Shown: in pieces, positions 32,687 to 44,671 of the stretch | Numbering within the stretch: position 1 is the first letter of the stretch | Layout of the letters: each line of letters starts with the position of its first letter | Assembly (NCBI GenBank): GCA_050084515.1 | Contig: CM114272.1 | Location: forward strand, 5,332,001 to 5,396,000 | Direction of reading: 5' to 3' | Source of the DNA: Blasia pusilla | Lineage: Eukaryota > Marchantiophyta > Marchantiopsida > Blasiales | DNA length: 64,000 nucleotides | Translations under genes and position numbers: made by a program | Notes under the pieces: model-generated | Database searches by the model: none | The model's input: the letters and a program-made list of their open reading frames with translations, nothing else | What the model was told of the DNA's origin: nothing

Positions 32687-33103
32687 TGTGAGAAAACAGA
32701 AAGTGACGTTATCACTGAAATCTTTACAAAACTTAGAGATACAAAGTGGCCTAGTCCGTTCGTGCGCTCACAAAAGAGCTTGGATGGAACCTAAACTGGG
32801 AGATAACTCGACATACGAGAATGCGCTACCGCTGCGGCTCCCGACTATTTGACTACTCGGGAAAACTAGGGTTTTTACCTATTTTTCTTTGTTTCTATTA
32901 ATAGAAAATTTTTGCAACCCTATATTGCACACAGGCAATATAGGGTTAGATAAACCTAGTAACCCTACTCCGTAAACCACCTACGTCATATTACTATGAC
33001 TCCTTCGACGTCTAAGTCGAAACCATCAATTTAGGCTTCTCCTCATACAAGGGGGCCGATCAGATCGATGGTGCTCAGAGGAGTGGATGTTGAGAATCCA
33101 ACA
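32687..33103 (-). repeat. Copia 5' LTR
   Basis: 417 bases, with the same ends and the same hairpin (32916-32947) as the 3' LTR. It carries an extra ACTCGGGAAAACT-like insertion near 32855. Confidence 0.95.
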
Positions 33104-34076
33104 TAACTTTTATTGAATAAAATAAAGATCCAAAACATCTCATTGAGACCGTGTATGGTCCACCTCTTTTTTTTCTAAATTCAATTGAAAATCTTTGAAA
33201 GATTTTGTTCAAAATTGCCATACTAGAAGACATTGGAATCCCTTCCATTGCATAAGAATATTTCCCTTCCTTTCAGGAACTTTAAAAAAAAATCAAAATT
33301 TTTTGGAATCTAAAAAGAAAGCTACGGGATCTTTCGTGCAATGAAAAGAGCATCTTTTTCTCTCCTTTTTAAATTTGAGCCTTCAAAAAATTATCCTCTC
33401 AAACTTTTGTTTTGGGGAATACCTCCTCAATAGATACTTTTGTTAAAAAAAATGCTTAAATTTTTATTTTTCCAAAAAAGTTATGGTACCATGACAAATT
33501 GTTAAATGCCTTGGGAACTCTCATACTTTTCATTAACTACAAAATTTTTCCTCGATAATATTATTTTATATCTGATTACACTTTTTTTCAAAAATAGTAA
33601 TGGAAACATCAACATGAACAAGCCACCTTGGTAAATGGCAAAGTGATCCATTATATTGGATGCTAACTATTTTCTACAATAGAAGAGTTACATAGGAATA
33701 TTATAGGATTTCTTTGGTGATGAAATTCAATTTCTCATAATATTACATAGTCTTTCAAAAAAAAACTTAATCAATAAAGTGATATGTAGATATAAGAATG
33801 CCTTAGTAGCCCTAAAAGATATTGAATCCTTTTCATCTATCATGAATAAAATGCATAGTTATACATTATTAAACAATCCCTTTATACTGTATTTGATATT
33901 TAATAAAAAGTCTTCAAATACTACAATATTCTTTTTTTTTTCCTATTTTCATTAGTGAACTCCCATATTTAATAGGGTCACCAATACACCTAATAATCCT
34001 TCAGAGCCCTAATTCTATATTTCGGGGATGATTTTGTTTGAATGGAAACACGTACCTCGAAGGATAATAAGATGGT
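33104..34076. repeat. AT-rich repeat Y, copy 1
   Basis: About 33444-34070 is repeated at about 36822-37375 with substitutions and small indels, sharing ATGGAAACATCAACATGAAC and ATATTTCGGGGATGATT. No open frame or terminal structure was identified. Its AT-richness contrasts with the neighbouring gene fragments. Confidence 0.6.
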
Positions 34077-36060
34077 ATCTATATTATTATAAGAGGATGG
34101 GCTTTAGGCAAGGGGCCTCCCCAGGTTGACACGTGTCTGAGGAGCTCCCTCCAAGGCGCAACACATCTCTTCATTCCGGAGGTCTTTTTTTGAATCATTT
34201 TCAATTTTTATACTCTGTGTATAGGGTATTTGTACGCAGAATGGCCGTTTTATCAATAACCCCATGAGTCCATTTTAAGCCATTTTAAACCATGTTAATT
34301 AGGCAGGAATTTTTTGCCTAATTTGATTATGTAGGTCCTTTGTTACTTCCAAAGTTCACACAACCATTTACACACCTGTTTGAGTTTTTGTGCGCTGTCG
34401 GTTCCAAACAATTTAGCATCCATGTTTAGGGTTTGCAAAGTATACAATACGTGGAGTTCGAGGCTTGGATTTATGTATTCTGATTAGAGTTCAAATTTTT
34501 ACACAGGTATGTAGTCCTGAATTTCTTTTGAGCTTCATACTATAGTCTTGCATTTCTTTTGAGCTTCATAGTATAGTCTTGCATTCTTGTCTATTCTACA
34601 TTAGCTAGCAACATGGTTACACAACCAATCTGCTCATTCAGGTTTACATTTATTGGCAGGAAAATACTTCGGGACTAAACATCAAGACTCAGCTAGCATC
34701 TTAAGTTCTACTCTACCGGTCTTCTGTGTTTGCAATCTTGAATGCTCCTCATGCACTTCCTTACAAGCCTGCTAGAGCTACATACAAGATGGTTAGTACA
34801 ATATACGCTAACACTTTACCTTATTGTACCAGGTAGTAAAGTCACGAGGTTTGACTCAAAGACTCATCGCTATGAAGTCAAACCAAGCCAAGGGATAGGG
34901 TGGAATCAAAAAGGAAACTCACCCATACAGTTCTAAGAAACACCATGGAGTCAAACCTACCGATACTACATCTGAAAGCCCATTGTGGTCTCCCATTTCT
35001 CAAAATGATTCAATCACACTGCTCTCGAGTCCGAAAGTCGGAAGCAAGATTGAACCATAATGGGGAACCCGTTCGGGTTGCGAAAGCTAGCCACATTGTG
35101 GAGATGCCAAGAGGGATTCACTTCCCTCCTCAATACCACATAGCCATCCCTGAATTGAGCGGGAAAGGTTCTTGAAGAGGCATGTACAATTAGTTGAGTA
35201 TCAGGTTAGGTATAAATCAAAACATCCTCCGAATGAGGGTGCTAAACCGAGGAAAAGAGTCCACAATGTTAGCATCCCGAAGCCTAAGAAGAACCTAGGA
35301 GATATAAAAGTTCAAGGTAATGAACAAATTCAGGAGGATTCCTCAAAAAGTACAAGTAGGAGTAGACAAGGTCCCAAGCTAGGTAGGAAAAAGAGAAGAT
35401 CAATGCAAGTGTGTGTTTCCTTCAATGTTAAACTGTAAGGGTGATCTATAAACCGCTATCATGTAAAGCTATGTTGTGTTTGGTATCTGCTATCTACCAA
35501 AAGTGTCTACGCATCCTTCCTACAAACTGTTTCAATGCTTGGGACTAGCCCACCCTATAGAAAACCGAACTCAAACCCCAGAGTGCTATTCTATTGAGAG
35601 TGTGGCAAACAGCAGGAAAAATCGTGAGAGAAACTTGTAAGCAGAAGCAACAAAGGAATGCAACCAAGATAGAAAGCAGGGATAGGCGCCAAAAATATGT
35701 TGTGCATGGCCCGGGGCAGACCAAGAAAAAAGGGCCACAAACGAAAACTCAGCGGATGAGGCCACCAGTGCTAGATGAAGCTGGACGATGCAGGAGCCGT
35801 TCTATCAAACCAATTTTTTTTTTCGAGATCCCAGAGTCACAACCAAGGAGAGCCCGACGAGTCCCGAGCCCCCAGCACAAACACCAGGGCCCCAAGCCCG
35901 TCGAAAACAAACCTTGAGCAAAGAATCCCCGAGCAAGATCAAGAAATAGCAAGAGAGAGGACAACTGAAGCAAACAGGCCCAAACGGCTTCGCAGCGTGA
36001 GCAAGGGCGGGGCGAACAAGCTCGAGCGGCCTGCGCAGAGTGACCAAAAGGGAGGATGAG
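34077..36060. other. Segment beginning with a Helitron-like 5' terminus; no recognisable gene
   Basis: TCTATATTATTATAAGAGGA at 34077-34096, preceded by A, resembles the TCTATACTAT-type 5' end of plant Helitrons. The matching 3' hairpin plus CTRR was not identified, so the limits are unknown. Open plus frames at 34742-36059 are Lys/Arg/Pro-rich with no known domain. Confidence 0.3.
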
Positions 36061-36191
36061 GGCAGGGCGTAGACGGGCTGCAACAAAAATTTAGTTGCAA
36101 CCCGTTGGGTTTCGACGGGTTGCAAATCCAATTTTCTAGCCAAGAGTCTGAAACAAGGATTGAAAAAAGAAAATAGTAATTTGGGAAATAC
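36061..36191 (-). other. Intron remnant of ParB-methyltransferase gene copy 3, with a palindrome
   Basis: On the minus strand the exon at 36192 ends CTCCAG|GTATTTCC. The intron then contains a palindrome CAACCCGTTGGGTTTCGACGG-type at about 36100-36125. This matches copy 1, whose intron at the same codon also carries palindromes. Confidence 0.5.
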
Positions 36192-36800
36192 CTGGAGTTG
36201 ATTTGATGCAGATCTATTCACTATCACCCAAGATTGCGCTGTCCCGCACTTGAGAGATTTCTTCATGCACTATAGGTTGAAGAGCTCATCTTCGCGCCCT
36301 CACTTAGCACCAAGAAACACCACGTGTCACTCAGATATGCGTCCGCGAAAGAAAACAACACAACGATCAAGTGGTAAGTAAGCGGGGCATTCCAATTCAG
36401 GAGAGTGTGCGAGGGATTTTTGTCCCACAACTGGAGTACCGAAGGCAAATCAGCTATTAGGAGGTCCACCGTCACCTCCTCAAGTACCCCATGGACAGTC
36501 TATGCTCGCTTTGGAGAAACATCTCCTTCAAAATATTCCTCAACCTCCAACAAGTTGGGGATGTCGCCCCTGCCAGATACGAATGTATCATATATCACTC
36601 CCACATTGTTGTCAATCGTGTCTTCGGGGTCCTTGAAGTTCAACTAGATTGGACAATTCAACGCCTCCCAATCACTCATATCCATCTCCATGTTGTACAT
36701 AGAGAATCCTTCTCCATTTGGAGGAGAAGCCCACAATTTGCATGTTGTGGGATATTTGCTTCAAGTACCTACATTACAAATGCCATTTTTGAGCATTCAT
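36192..36800 (-). pseudogene. ParB-methyltransferase gene, copy 3: fragment with motif IV-like DLPS
   Basis: Minus-strand text MYNMEMDMSDWEALNCPI, DPEDTIDNNVGVIYD and VTVDLLIADLPSVLQLW align with copy 1 (2080-2860). The acidic linker of copy 1 (about 2320-2760) is missing between GDVSPK and TVHGVLEEV, an internal deletion or true family variation. It continues LKKSLKCGTAQSWVIVN to the conserved exon end. Two stops and one frameshift are present. The shared DLPS shows that the unusual motif is ancestral to both copies. No ParB or motif I parts are present. Confidence 0.6.
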
Positions 36801-37586
36801 TTTTTAGCATACTTACCAACAATGCTTAAATTTATTTATTTTTACTTCCAAAAAAGTTATGATACTATGTGCAATTGTTAAATGTTTTTCATACTTTTCA
36901 TTAACTACATAAGTTTTCCTAGAAAATATTATTTTATATTTGATTCCACTTTTTTTCAAAAACTAGTAATGGAAACATCAACATGAACAAGCCACCTTGG
37001 TAAATGGAAAAGTGATCCATTATATTGGATGCTTACTATTTCCAACAATAGGACTATCACATAGAAACATTATAGGATCCCCTCGGAGATGAAATTCAAT
37101 TTCCTATAACATTATATGGTCTTTCAAAAAATAAACTTAATTAAAAAAGTGCTATGTAGATATAAGAATGCCTAAGTAGCCCTACAAGAATATGGAATCC
37201 TTTTCATTTATCATGAATAAACTGCATGGTTATAAATTAGTTTCACAATCCCTTAGTACCTATTTGATATTCTATAAAAAGTACTCAAATACTATCAATC
37301 TTCTAACTATTTTTTCTATTCTTCCACATTTAACAATTCTTCCTAATTCCATATTTCGGGGATGATTTGGTTTGAATGGAAAGTGGATGAAATTATAGAA
37401 TTGTATTCTCCATTTCCAAAGAATGGTATTCTTTGGAAATGGAGGTGTTTATATCAACATTATGAAGCCAAGCTTACCCCCTCACCCTTCTCTCTCACGG
37501 GATCCTCCTCTCCTCTTTGACCCGTCCCACCAACACCGATGAGTACACGCGAGGGATCATTATGTTCCACCTTTCTCACTTTAACC
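36801..37586. repeat. AT-rich repeat Y, copy 2, ending near a perfect hairpin
   Basis: Homologous to 33444-34070 up to about 37375. A perfect inverted repeat follows at 37408-37444 (17-bp arms, 3-base loop). I see no gene. Confidence 0.6.
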
Positions 37587-37930
37587 CTAATCATAATCAA
37601 TTCTGTCATCATAGGGTCCATTTAAGTGAACTGCATCTACATCTGAATGGTAATTGCATAAGGCAACAACCAGACGAGAATCATAGGGTCCATTAAAGTG
37701 AATTGCATCGAAATCCATATGGCAAGTGCAAAAAATTGTGAGATACTTCGCAAAGGCATCAGATTTATTAATCTGGTTGGGGAAGACGGTCGGGAGAAGC
37801 TGTGCATCTCCTCGACACGAATCTAGTTGCACACAACCACACATTTCGAAGCGAACACAATCAAGCACATGTTTGTCACTGGATCAGCCATCACCTGGAT
37901 AAAGCTTCCCATCCACTCGAGCTAAAGCTC
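37587..37930. other. Segment with a short direct repeat
   Basis: AATCATAGGGTCCATTAAAGTG-like text occurs at about 37607 and 37679, about 72 bases apart, giving a minus-strand peptide repeat HFNGPYDSR / HLNGPYDDR. It lies just downstream of the dirigent-like fragment and may be its 3' region. The function is unknown. Confidence 0.35.
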
Positions 37931-38373
37931 TCATTTGGAACAACTAGTGTAACATCCAGACTTGTCATTATTAATCTCAACTTCTCCTATCACCCTGTAA
38001 GCGTTTCCTCCATGAACTCTCTCGTACCTCGCAGTACTGCGAGCTCCCAAAAATCCACCGCTGCCACCGACAATGGCGAGCTCCTGGTTCCTCTGGTCTT
38101 TGCCGTTCTCCAGGTTCCACAGTCCATGGAGGTGAAGCTGAGCATTGGCGAACCTCCTTCCCTGATTGGAATGGTCTCCTTGGTCGTTGATCTCCGCGTC
38201 TTGGAACTGGATGCGAGAAACCTCGTGAACCTGGTTCTGGTTGGCGTAGAAGTAGAGACCGCTGACGGTGGCTTGGTGCTCGGAGTTGCGATCCTCTCTC
38301 TTGGTCGCCCCGTTGGAGAACACGACCCCTCTGCCAGCCTCTCTGTCCTTTCCGTTGTCCCTTCCATCGTTTG
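37931..38373 (-). pseudogene. Dirigent-like protein fragment
   Basis: The minus frame contains VVFSNGATKREDRNSE, ATVSGLYFYANQNQ and FANAQLHLHGLWNLEN. It then contains ELAIVGGSGGFLGAR, which resembles the dirigent signature VVGGTG.FR.ARG that follows a GSTL.I.G-like strand. Dirigent proteins are extracytoplasmic beta-barrels that steer phenoxy-radical coupling, for example in lignan synthesis. The N-terminal part, where a signal peptide would lie, is cut off at about 38373, where family T sequence begins. This is the only host-type gene hint in the window. An allene-oxide-cyclase-like barrel is an alternative. Confidence 0.45.
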
Positions 38374-40144
38374 ATCCTTGGTGACATTCTTTCAATCAAA
38401 TTGGACATTGACGTCGGGCGAGCTTCTAGGGGAACTTTGCTCTTCAGCCGCAACTGCAAGATTCAAGAAGAGGGGATTTTGGTATCGACAGCCCAGCCAC
38501 AACATTGGATTACAGATGATTGGCGCGCCACTTACGTGCTTCCTGCTGCTTTTGAGTATGACACCAACTTGATGGTAAAGCACGAAGACACTCGGTTGTG
38601 TAACGTCGGACCGATTAGGCATAAATGGCTACAAGGTTACTTCATTGTCTCCCCTTTTTCGGACAGTCCTGCAAGCATTTGTTGACCTTATTCTATCCTG
38701 CTCGTTCTTGTTACTTGACAAATAAGCTTGTTAAGATGTGCTACGTACTCTGGAATCAACAACTGGACCCGGAAGCACCGGGTGTTGACTTTGCGACATT
38801 CTGGAATCAACAACTGGACCCGGAAGCACCGGGTGTTGACTTTGCAACATTCTTGGATGGACATGTACGCGCGCAATGCTCAAAACGCTTCATCTGAGCA
38901 CCAAATCTTTCTTGTCGCCATTTTTAATTCACTTGTATATTCAAAAGCAGGAAGGAAGAGACGGCTGATGAAGTGCTAGATTGGTCCCAAGTGACGCCAA
39001 TACGCTTACCAAAGGTGGGCGATACTTTTACCCTCCAAGAAGCCGCGAAGTCACCTCCAACTCAGTTCACAAGATACATCCCCAACTTTGGCTTCAGGAA
39101 AAGACGAAGCACGAATCGAACTGCCGAGACCCAAGTGTGGAAGGGTGAATTTTGAGACGCCGTCAGACACAGACCCGGCGCCCCAAGAGGATTCAGTCAA
39201 GACTCCTCGCACTAGCGACGAGGCCCCTACTCTTCATCGCATGACACAAACCGCAATGCACTTGGTGTGGTTTCTTCATCTGGCCGTTCCTGTTATGAAC
39301 CAGCTCTAGAAAGTACTACATCTTACCGACAAAGTAGAGGTGGACCACTATTTGCAAGCGCTTGATGATATGAAGTGTAGAGCACAAGCTTCATTATAGA
39401 AGAGTGGGGAAGAAAAACCTCGAGCTTCGGAATCAAGAAGTCAAAGACACTAAAACTACGCTTCGTAGAGCTCAAACCGAGTTAGCACAAGCTAAATATG
39501 AATCATGAAACGCAATGGGAAAGCTTGGCCATCAATTTGGAGTTAGGGGCAGATCAGTTGATATCGTAAGTCAAGGAACTTCGCAGTTGATTCAACAATA
39601 TCAACACCAAGTGCATCTTCTCCACCACGAGTTCAAGAAAGTAGCGACAGGGAATGCAGATATCTAAGTTACTTCAAGATCAACAGGAAACTAATACGGG
39701 TTTAGTCGCACAATTGTTAGAGGCCATAGGGAGAATCTCACTCTTGGAGGTGGAACAAAAACTTCTCAACAAAGTACAGCTAGACCCTAAAGATGTGAAG
39801 GAAATTGTTGACCAAGCATCTTCAAACAACATATGAATGAAGAAATCGCCTATATCAACAAACATTGGAAGCGCTAGTTTGATAATCAAATGAAGTCTCT
39901 TCCAGAAATAACACCTACTCTTATGGTTAATCTTCAAGAACTTACTTCGTTTACACCCTCAGATGTTCTAGTTGAGAACGAAGTGCTTGGAACTTTGATG
40001 GTAGTCCTTAAATGGCACGAGAAAATGAAGAATCACATGCTGAATATCATCAACAAACCTTCAACGATTCATAGGCGTTTTCCTCCTACAATAGAGTTTG
40101 ATAACGTAGAAGACACCTTTATGGATTTAGATGGTACATCATAA
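38374..40144 (+). pseudogene. Family T 3' ORF, second copy, 5'-truncated
   Basis: Homologous to 17376-19130 in opposite orientation: VTFFQSNWTLTSGELLGEL, WRATYVLPAAFEYDT, KLVKMCYVLWNQQLDPEAPG, the Ser/Pro linker, a coiled-coil part and the C-terminal HEKMKNHMLNIINKPSTI ending MDLDGTS at 40144. A 54-base segment near 38750-38850 (coding NNWTRKHRVL-like in one frame) is duplicated in tandem. Frameshifts are frequent. It is followed by the polypurine tract ATTGAGGGAGGGGGTA and the LTR, as in the other locus. Confidence 0.6.
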
Positions 40145-40183
40145 AGTGTTTGCTAGGGCGGCTCACAATTGAGGGAGGGGGTA

Positions 40184-41467
40184 TGTGATACCCACAATTT
40201 TGTACTTTTAGAAATTTATACATTTTGATTCAGGGAATACAGATTCTATGAAGTGAAGATTGTACATATAAGACTATTTTAGATATTATGTTTGTGAAAT
40301 TGGAAGAATGAGTTATATTGAAATAGATCACAAGCTCCTAGGACAAGGCAGAGAGGTGGAAAATCAAGGATTTGCCTTAGAGGAGATGGAAATGCAGGAA
40401 CAAAGTCTAAAGACTAAGAGCGAAGCTTGAAAAATGACAAAGAAGCCTTATTAAGAACTTGTTTATAAAGTGCTTTTCTCTCCAACGAAGCTCGATGAAA
40501 AAGAATAAGAGGAAGAAGTACTTCGCTCTTCAGCAAAGCACAAAGAGCGAAACACTTGGAACAATCCCAAAGAATGGAGTGCTTTGTCCTCAAGGGAAGA
40601 AGAAGAAGTCCAGACTTAGTAGCGAAGCGAAGCTAAGACTTGAAATGATTTCAAGCGGCTCATCGTTAGAGTAGTTAGGCTAGGAAGAGATGTGACTTTT
40701 TGGACCAGATAGGAAGTTAGGACCGTTACGCCTAGCGCATTCATAGCGATCATAGGAAAAGATAAGATAACCGTAGATCAAGATAGTTACAAACTCTCAA
40801 TAGACAATAGGTTCGTAAGAGACGCTTCAGATCTTTGGACCAACTACTTCCTCAGAAGATATTTAAGAAGCATGAAAGTAGCTATCCTCATCATTCTTTC
40901 ACAAAGTCCTTATGCTGTAGGAATGGTCCGAGCAAGGGAGTAGAATCCTCTCGAGCTTGTTTAACACTTTGAAGCTTTCTCATTCTTGATGGAGTAGTAA
41001 AGCACTCATTTCTTCATTCGGATGTGCGATGCATATGTGTGAGAATTCTTATTGGGTCAGTAGAGTGGAGAGTGAATCAGGAGAACACTTCCATCATTAA
41101 AATAATCAACACGGAGTTGTGAGAAATCTGTTCGATAGAGAGTATCCTATCTAGACGGATTGAGCTCCAAATGTAGGAGAAGCCAACTTCTTGTTGAGGT
41201 CTCTGTGAGGTTCTTTGATGTTGAGTGAAGATCTACTTGAGCGTGATTTCAATTCCACTAGAGAGAATTGAAGAAAGAAATCTTGGTACTAATAGAGAGA
41301 AGAATACACTGATAAGTGATTGAATCGGAATTGTAAATACTTAACTACAACTATTGCAAGATAAATACCATCTTGAACTCTCTTTTCACATAATCGTGAT
41401 CCTCTTGGGGATCGAACTCATAAAATTATTGTTAAAAGATCAATTTTTATACTTCTTGTACATTACA
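40184..41467 (+). repeat. Family T LTR (1284 bp) with polypurine tract and primer-binding site on its two sides
   Basis: It starts TGTGATACCC and ends TGTACATTACA. The polypurine tract is at 40168-40183. Just downstream, TTTTGGCGCCACTGCCGAGG at 41481-41500 is the primer-binding-type sequence, followed by the gag leader GGATCATAAGATTTGCTGG that is shared with the minus locus. Internal sequence on both sides of one LTR is the same odd arrangement as at 16054-17336. Confidence 0.85.
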
Positions 41468-41551
41468 TATAGCAGCAAACTTTTGGCGCCACTGCCGAGG
41501 ATCATAAGATTTGCTGGAAAGAGAGAGGCTGATGGATAACCCCGAGCCGAG

Positions 41552-41918
41552 TGTCATGACCATACGGACAATGTCGTAGAGTATAGTGTGCTAGTAGAGG
41601 CCGTACCTTATGAAGGGCCGTAGTGTCTAGGTAGAGATGCGGTTTCATACATAGGGTTGGGGCTTACTCCGTTGAGGGCGACTTTTCCAGTAGGACCCGC
41701 TCTTAGGTTGGAGGATATAGTGTGGAGTGCACTTAGAGAATAGTTAGATCTTTGAGTTGAGCCTGTTGCGTTGGGAGTTAGCCTTGGTAGTGAGTAGAGC
41801 TCTTGGCTATGGTGGTTCCCGCAAGCTTCGACCTGGATTCTCCCATCGTGGAATGGGTTTGGCTCGATTGTATGTAATTCTATATGTGTTTTATGATAGT
41901 AGGTCTTGCACGGATTTC
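41552..41918 (+). repeat. Family D 5' terminal block L
   Basis: 367 bases starting TGTCATGACCATACGG and ending CTTGCACGGATTTC. It matches minus-strand 55899-55530. In this copy it is followed directly by the internal leader ACTCAAAGAACTAACATAG and not by block R. Confidence 0.85.
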
Positions 41919-44671
41919 ACTCAAAGAACTAACATAGATCGATGGTAGCTTCGATCGTGGATCAGTAGGATCTAGTTAGGGCTGATTGTGTACTCAACTG
42001 TGGATGTTCGTGGCTTGTGGCCTATGTTGGAGGTGGGAATCTGGTGCTTAGTTGGTTGGAAAAGAAGCGCCTTTTTGAGAGCTTTCCAACGCGCTTTAGA
42101 TCGCCAGATTTCGTCAAGGGAGTTGGAAGTTATCAAGGATTGAAGATTGTGGTTTGTGTTCGACGGTTTTCTGATGTGGAGAGCTTGGAGTGCAGAAGCT
42201 TTGTTGAAGTTCATCCAGATCGGGTGAGAGGTTCATGTTGCTACTTGTATTGTGATCTCTTTTGAAGCTATTTGCTTGAGTGTGTGGAGCGTTGCGGATT
42301 TCTATATGCATGAATCTGGGCGGAAGCGTTGTCGGATTTGCGATTCTGGAGGTGTATGGACAGCAAGTTTGTCTGATTTTTAGCTCGGAGTACAGATCTT
42401 GGTTGTAGCTGATTTTTTGAGGAGAGATAGCTATGGTGGCCAATTAAATTCTGGTTGAAATAGATTCAATTTTGGTTGAGGATTTGTGGAGTAATTTTTG
42501 ATCGAAATTTTGCAGACTAGCTCAAGGTCTATGGTGTACAACAGATCGGAGGGGCTGGTCGGTTGGTGACTTGTCCGTTGTTGGAGACGACTATCCTATT
42601 GGGGGCACCCTAGTTGGGCCTCTCTCCATAGCAAATCAAGGCGAGGCGTGGTGAATGGGGCGGTAGGGGCATGTCTCGGCATTTGAAGCTTCGAGGCAAC
42701 TCGTGGTAGCTCGGGGTGAGTGGGCGTGAGAGGCGGAGTAAGGAGCAAGGAGCAAGCAAGCAAGCTTTCTTGCGTGGGCGTGAGGTAATTTTTGCAAGAT
42801 TTGTGAGTTGAGTGTTGCATAACTGCTCACCCATCTTTGGGCTATTCTTCCTGGAAGACGCTTAACTGTTGAGTTCTTACCTATGCTAGTGTAGACTAGT
42901 GTAGCTCATCTGGTATTGTTCAGAGATGTGTTAGGCGCTTTATGCATCTCGGTTTTTTGGTTGATGGACCTCTAGCGCATAGTACGGTATAGCCTCTCCA
43001 TGCATGTGATATTTTCAAGTGTGTAATGTACAAGAGTTTCTATTTTACAGTCGTTTAATAGGTTTGATCCCCAAGAGGATCATTGTTTGATGAAAAGAGA
43101 GTTCGAAATTACAATTTTGTTGTAATAGTTGTTATTTAAATGTGTATGATTTATATTCAATGTCTTATCAATATCTTTGGATCTTTCTTAGTACCAAAGT
43201 TTCTTTTCTCAATTCTCTCTAGTGGAGTTGACAGCACGCTCAGGTAGATTTCCTCTTGATATCAAGAAACCTTATAGAGACCTCAACATGAAAGTTGGCT
43301 TCTCCTACTTTCGGAACTCAATCCGTCTCGGCACGCTACTCTCTGTCAAACAAATTTCCTACAACTCTATGTTGATTATTCCATTAATGAGAAAGGTTTG
43401 CCTGATTCACTCTTCACTCTGCAGACCCAATAAGAATACTCAGACATAAGCATCGCACATCATAATCAAGGAATGATAACTTTACTACTCCATCAAGAAT
43501 GAGAAAGCTTCAAAATGTATACAAGCTCGAGAGGGTACTACTCCCTTGTTCGGACCATTCCTACAGCATAAGGACTTCGTAAGAGAATGAAAATGATAGC
43601 TGCTTCTATGCTTCTCTGAAGGAGGAGCGATCCAAAGATTCGAAGCGGTTTTGATGAAGCTGGTGACTCTTCAACTTTTGTAACTACCTAGATCTATGGT
43701 GCTCCTTGATTTTCCTATGATCCCTATGAATCTGCAGAACAAAACTGTCATAACTACCAATTTGATACAAAGGGTTGTGTCTCTTCCTATTCTAACTGTT
43801 TTAACTATGTGTCGCTTGAAATCACTATTAGTCTTAGCTTCGCTTCGTTGCTAAGTCTGGACCTCTTTTGCTTTTCTTGAGCACGACGCTCTTTTTCCTG
43901 ATCTAAAGACGAAGCGCTCCATTCTTAGTTCTTGTTCCAAGTGCTTCGTTCTTCGTGCTTCGTTATGCTTCGTTATAGAGCGAAGCACTTCATAGACAAA
44001 GCTTCGTTGAGCTTTGTTGTTGTTCCGAAGCTTCTTGCTGGGTCTTGAGACTACGTTATTTTAGTCTCCTCTCCTCTTAGGCAAATCCTTGATTTTCTAT
44101 CTCTCTGCCTTGTCCTTGGAGCTTCGTGATTTACTTTAATCTTACTCATTCCTTCCCATAATAATATATAATAATCAAAATCATTATGTATGTACAAGTC
44201 TTCGTTGAATAAAAAGATATATTTCTTCAAAAGTACAAAATTGTGGGTATCACAAGGTGCTGCGAATGCGACTAGCACGTCATCGACCAGCCGCAAAGTA
44301 GCTTTTGCGTTAGAATTGTGTGGTGGGTTCTATGGATTCAGGGGGCGCCATGTTTGGTGGATTGTGTTACCTTGATTTCCATTTGCGATTGGAGGGTTGT
44401 TGTTGGACTTCCTGGGTTTGGATCTCCTCCATCGTTGCTTCTTGCTTGCGCGCCCATTGTTAGGGTTGACACTGATTTCTAGAGTAGTTTTACTCTTGTG
44501 TGCTATCGATAGTGAGGCTGGAGTGATGACCACTAGACCGTGGGAGGCTTCTTGTGGTGATGATAGGTTAGGTTGCCTACACCCACAGCTAGTAGAGCTA
44601 GAATAGTACAGCGACATCGACGTCACTTGGGTACTTAGTGGTGGTGATTTGGTGGTGGTGCAGCATCAGCG
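41919..44671 (+). other. Family D leader region
   Basis: A long leader with no gene in the sense of the element, homologous to the reverse complement of the window's right edge (63650-64000). It contains clustered AAGGAGCAAGCAAGCAAGC short repeats near 42740-42765, just before GTGGGCGTGAGG, and the inserted family T solo LTR at 43022-44254. Confidence 0.6.
43022..44254 (-). repeat. Family T solo LTR inserted in the family D leader
   Basis: Minus orientation, beginning TGTGATACCCACAATTTTG at 44254 and ending near TGTACATTACA at 43022. The flanks AAGTG (43017-43021) and AGGTG (44255-44259) are a 5-bp target duplication with one difference. The uninterrupted sequence in D copy 2 lacks the insert. 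This dates activity of family T after insertion of D copy 1. Confidence 0.85.

Larger units (their letters stand above)
28166..33103 (-). mobile_element. Complete Ty1/copia retrotransposon with 5-bp target duplication
   Basis: LTRs at 28166-28569 and 32687-33103 both begin TGTGAGAAAACAG and end AATCCAACA. They differ by few substitutions and one indel of about 13 bases, which suggests a recent insertion. The flanks TAACT (28161-28165) and TAACT (33104-33108) are a perfect target-site duplication. On the minus strand the primer-binding site TGGTATCAGAGC, complementary to initiator-Met tRNA, lies at 32686-32675. A polypurine tract GAGGGGGGG lies at about 28578-28570. Internal order gag, protease, integrase, reverse transcriptase, RNase H is the copia order. 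Confidence 0.95.

Noticed and set aside
33104-34070. Organelle-derived DNA because of AT-richness
   Set aside because: No plastid or mitochondrial gene was recognised, and the block is a nuclear repeat with a second copy at 36822-37375.
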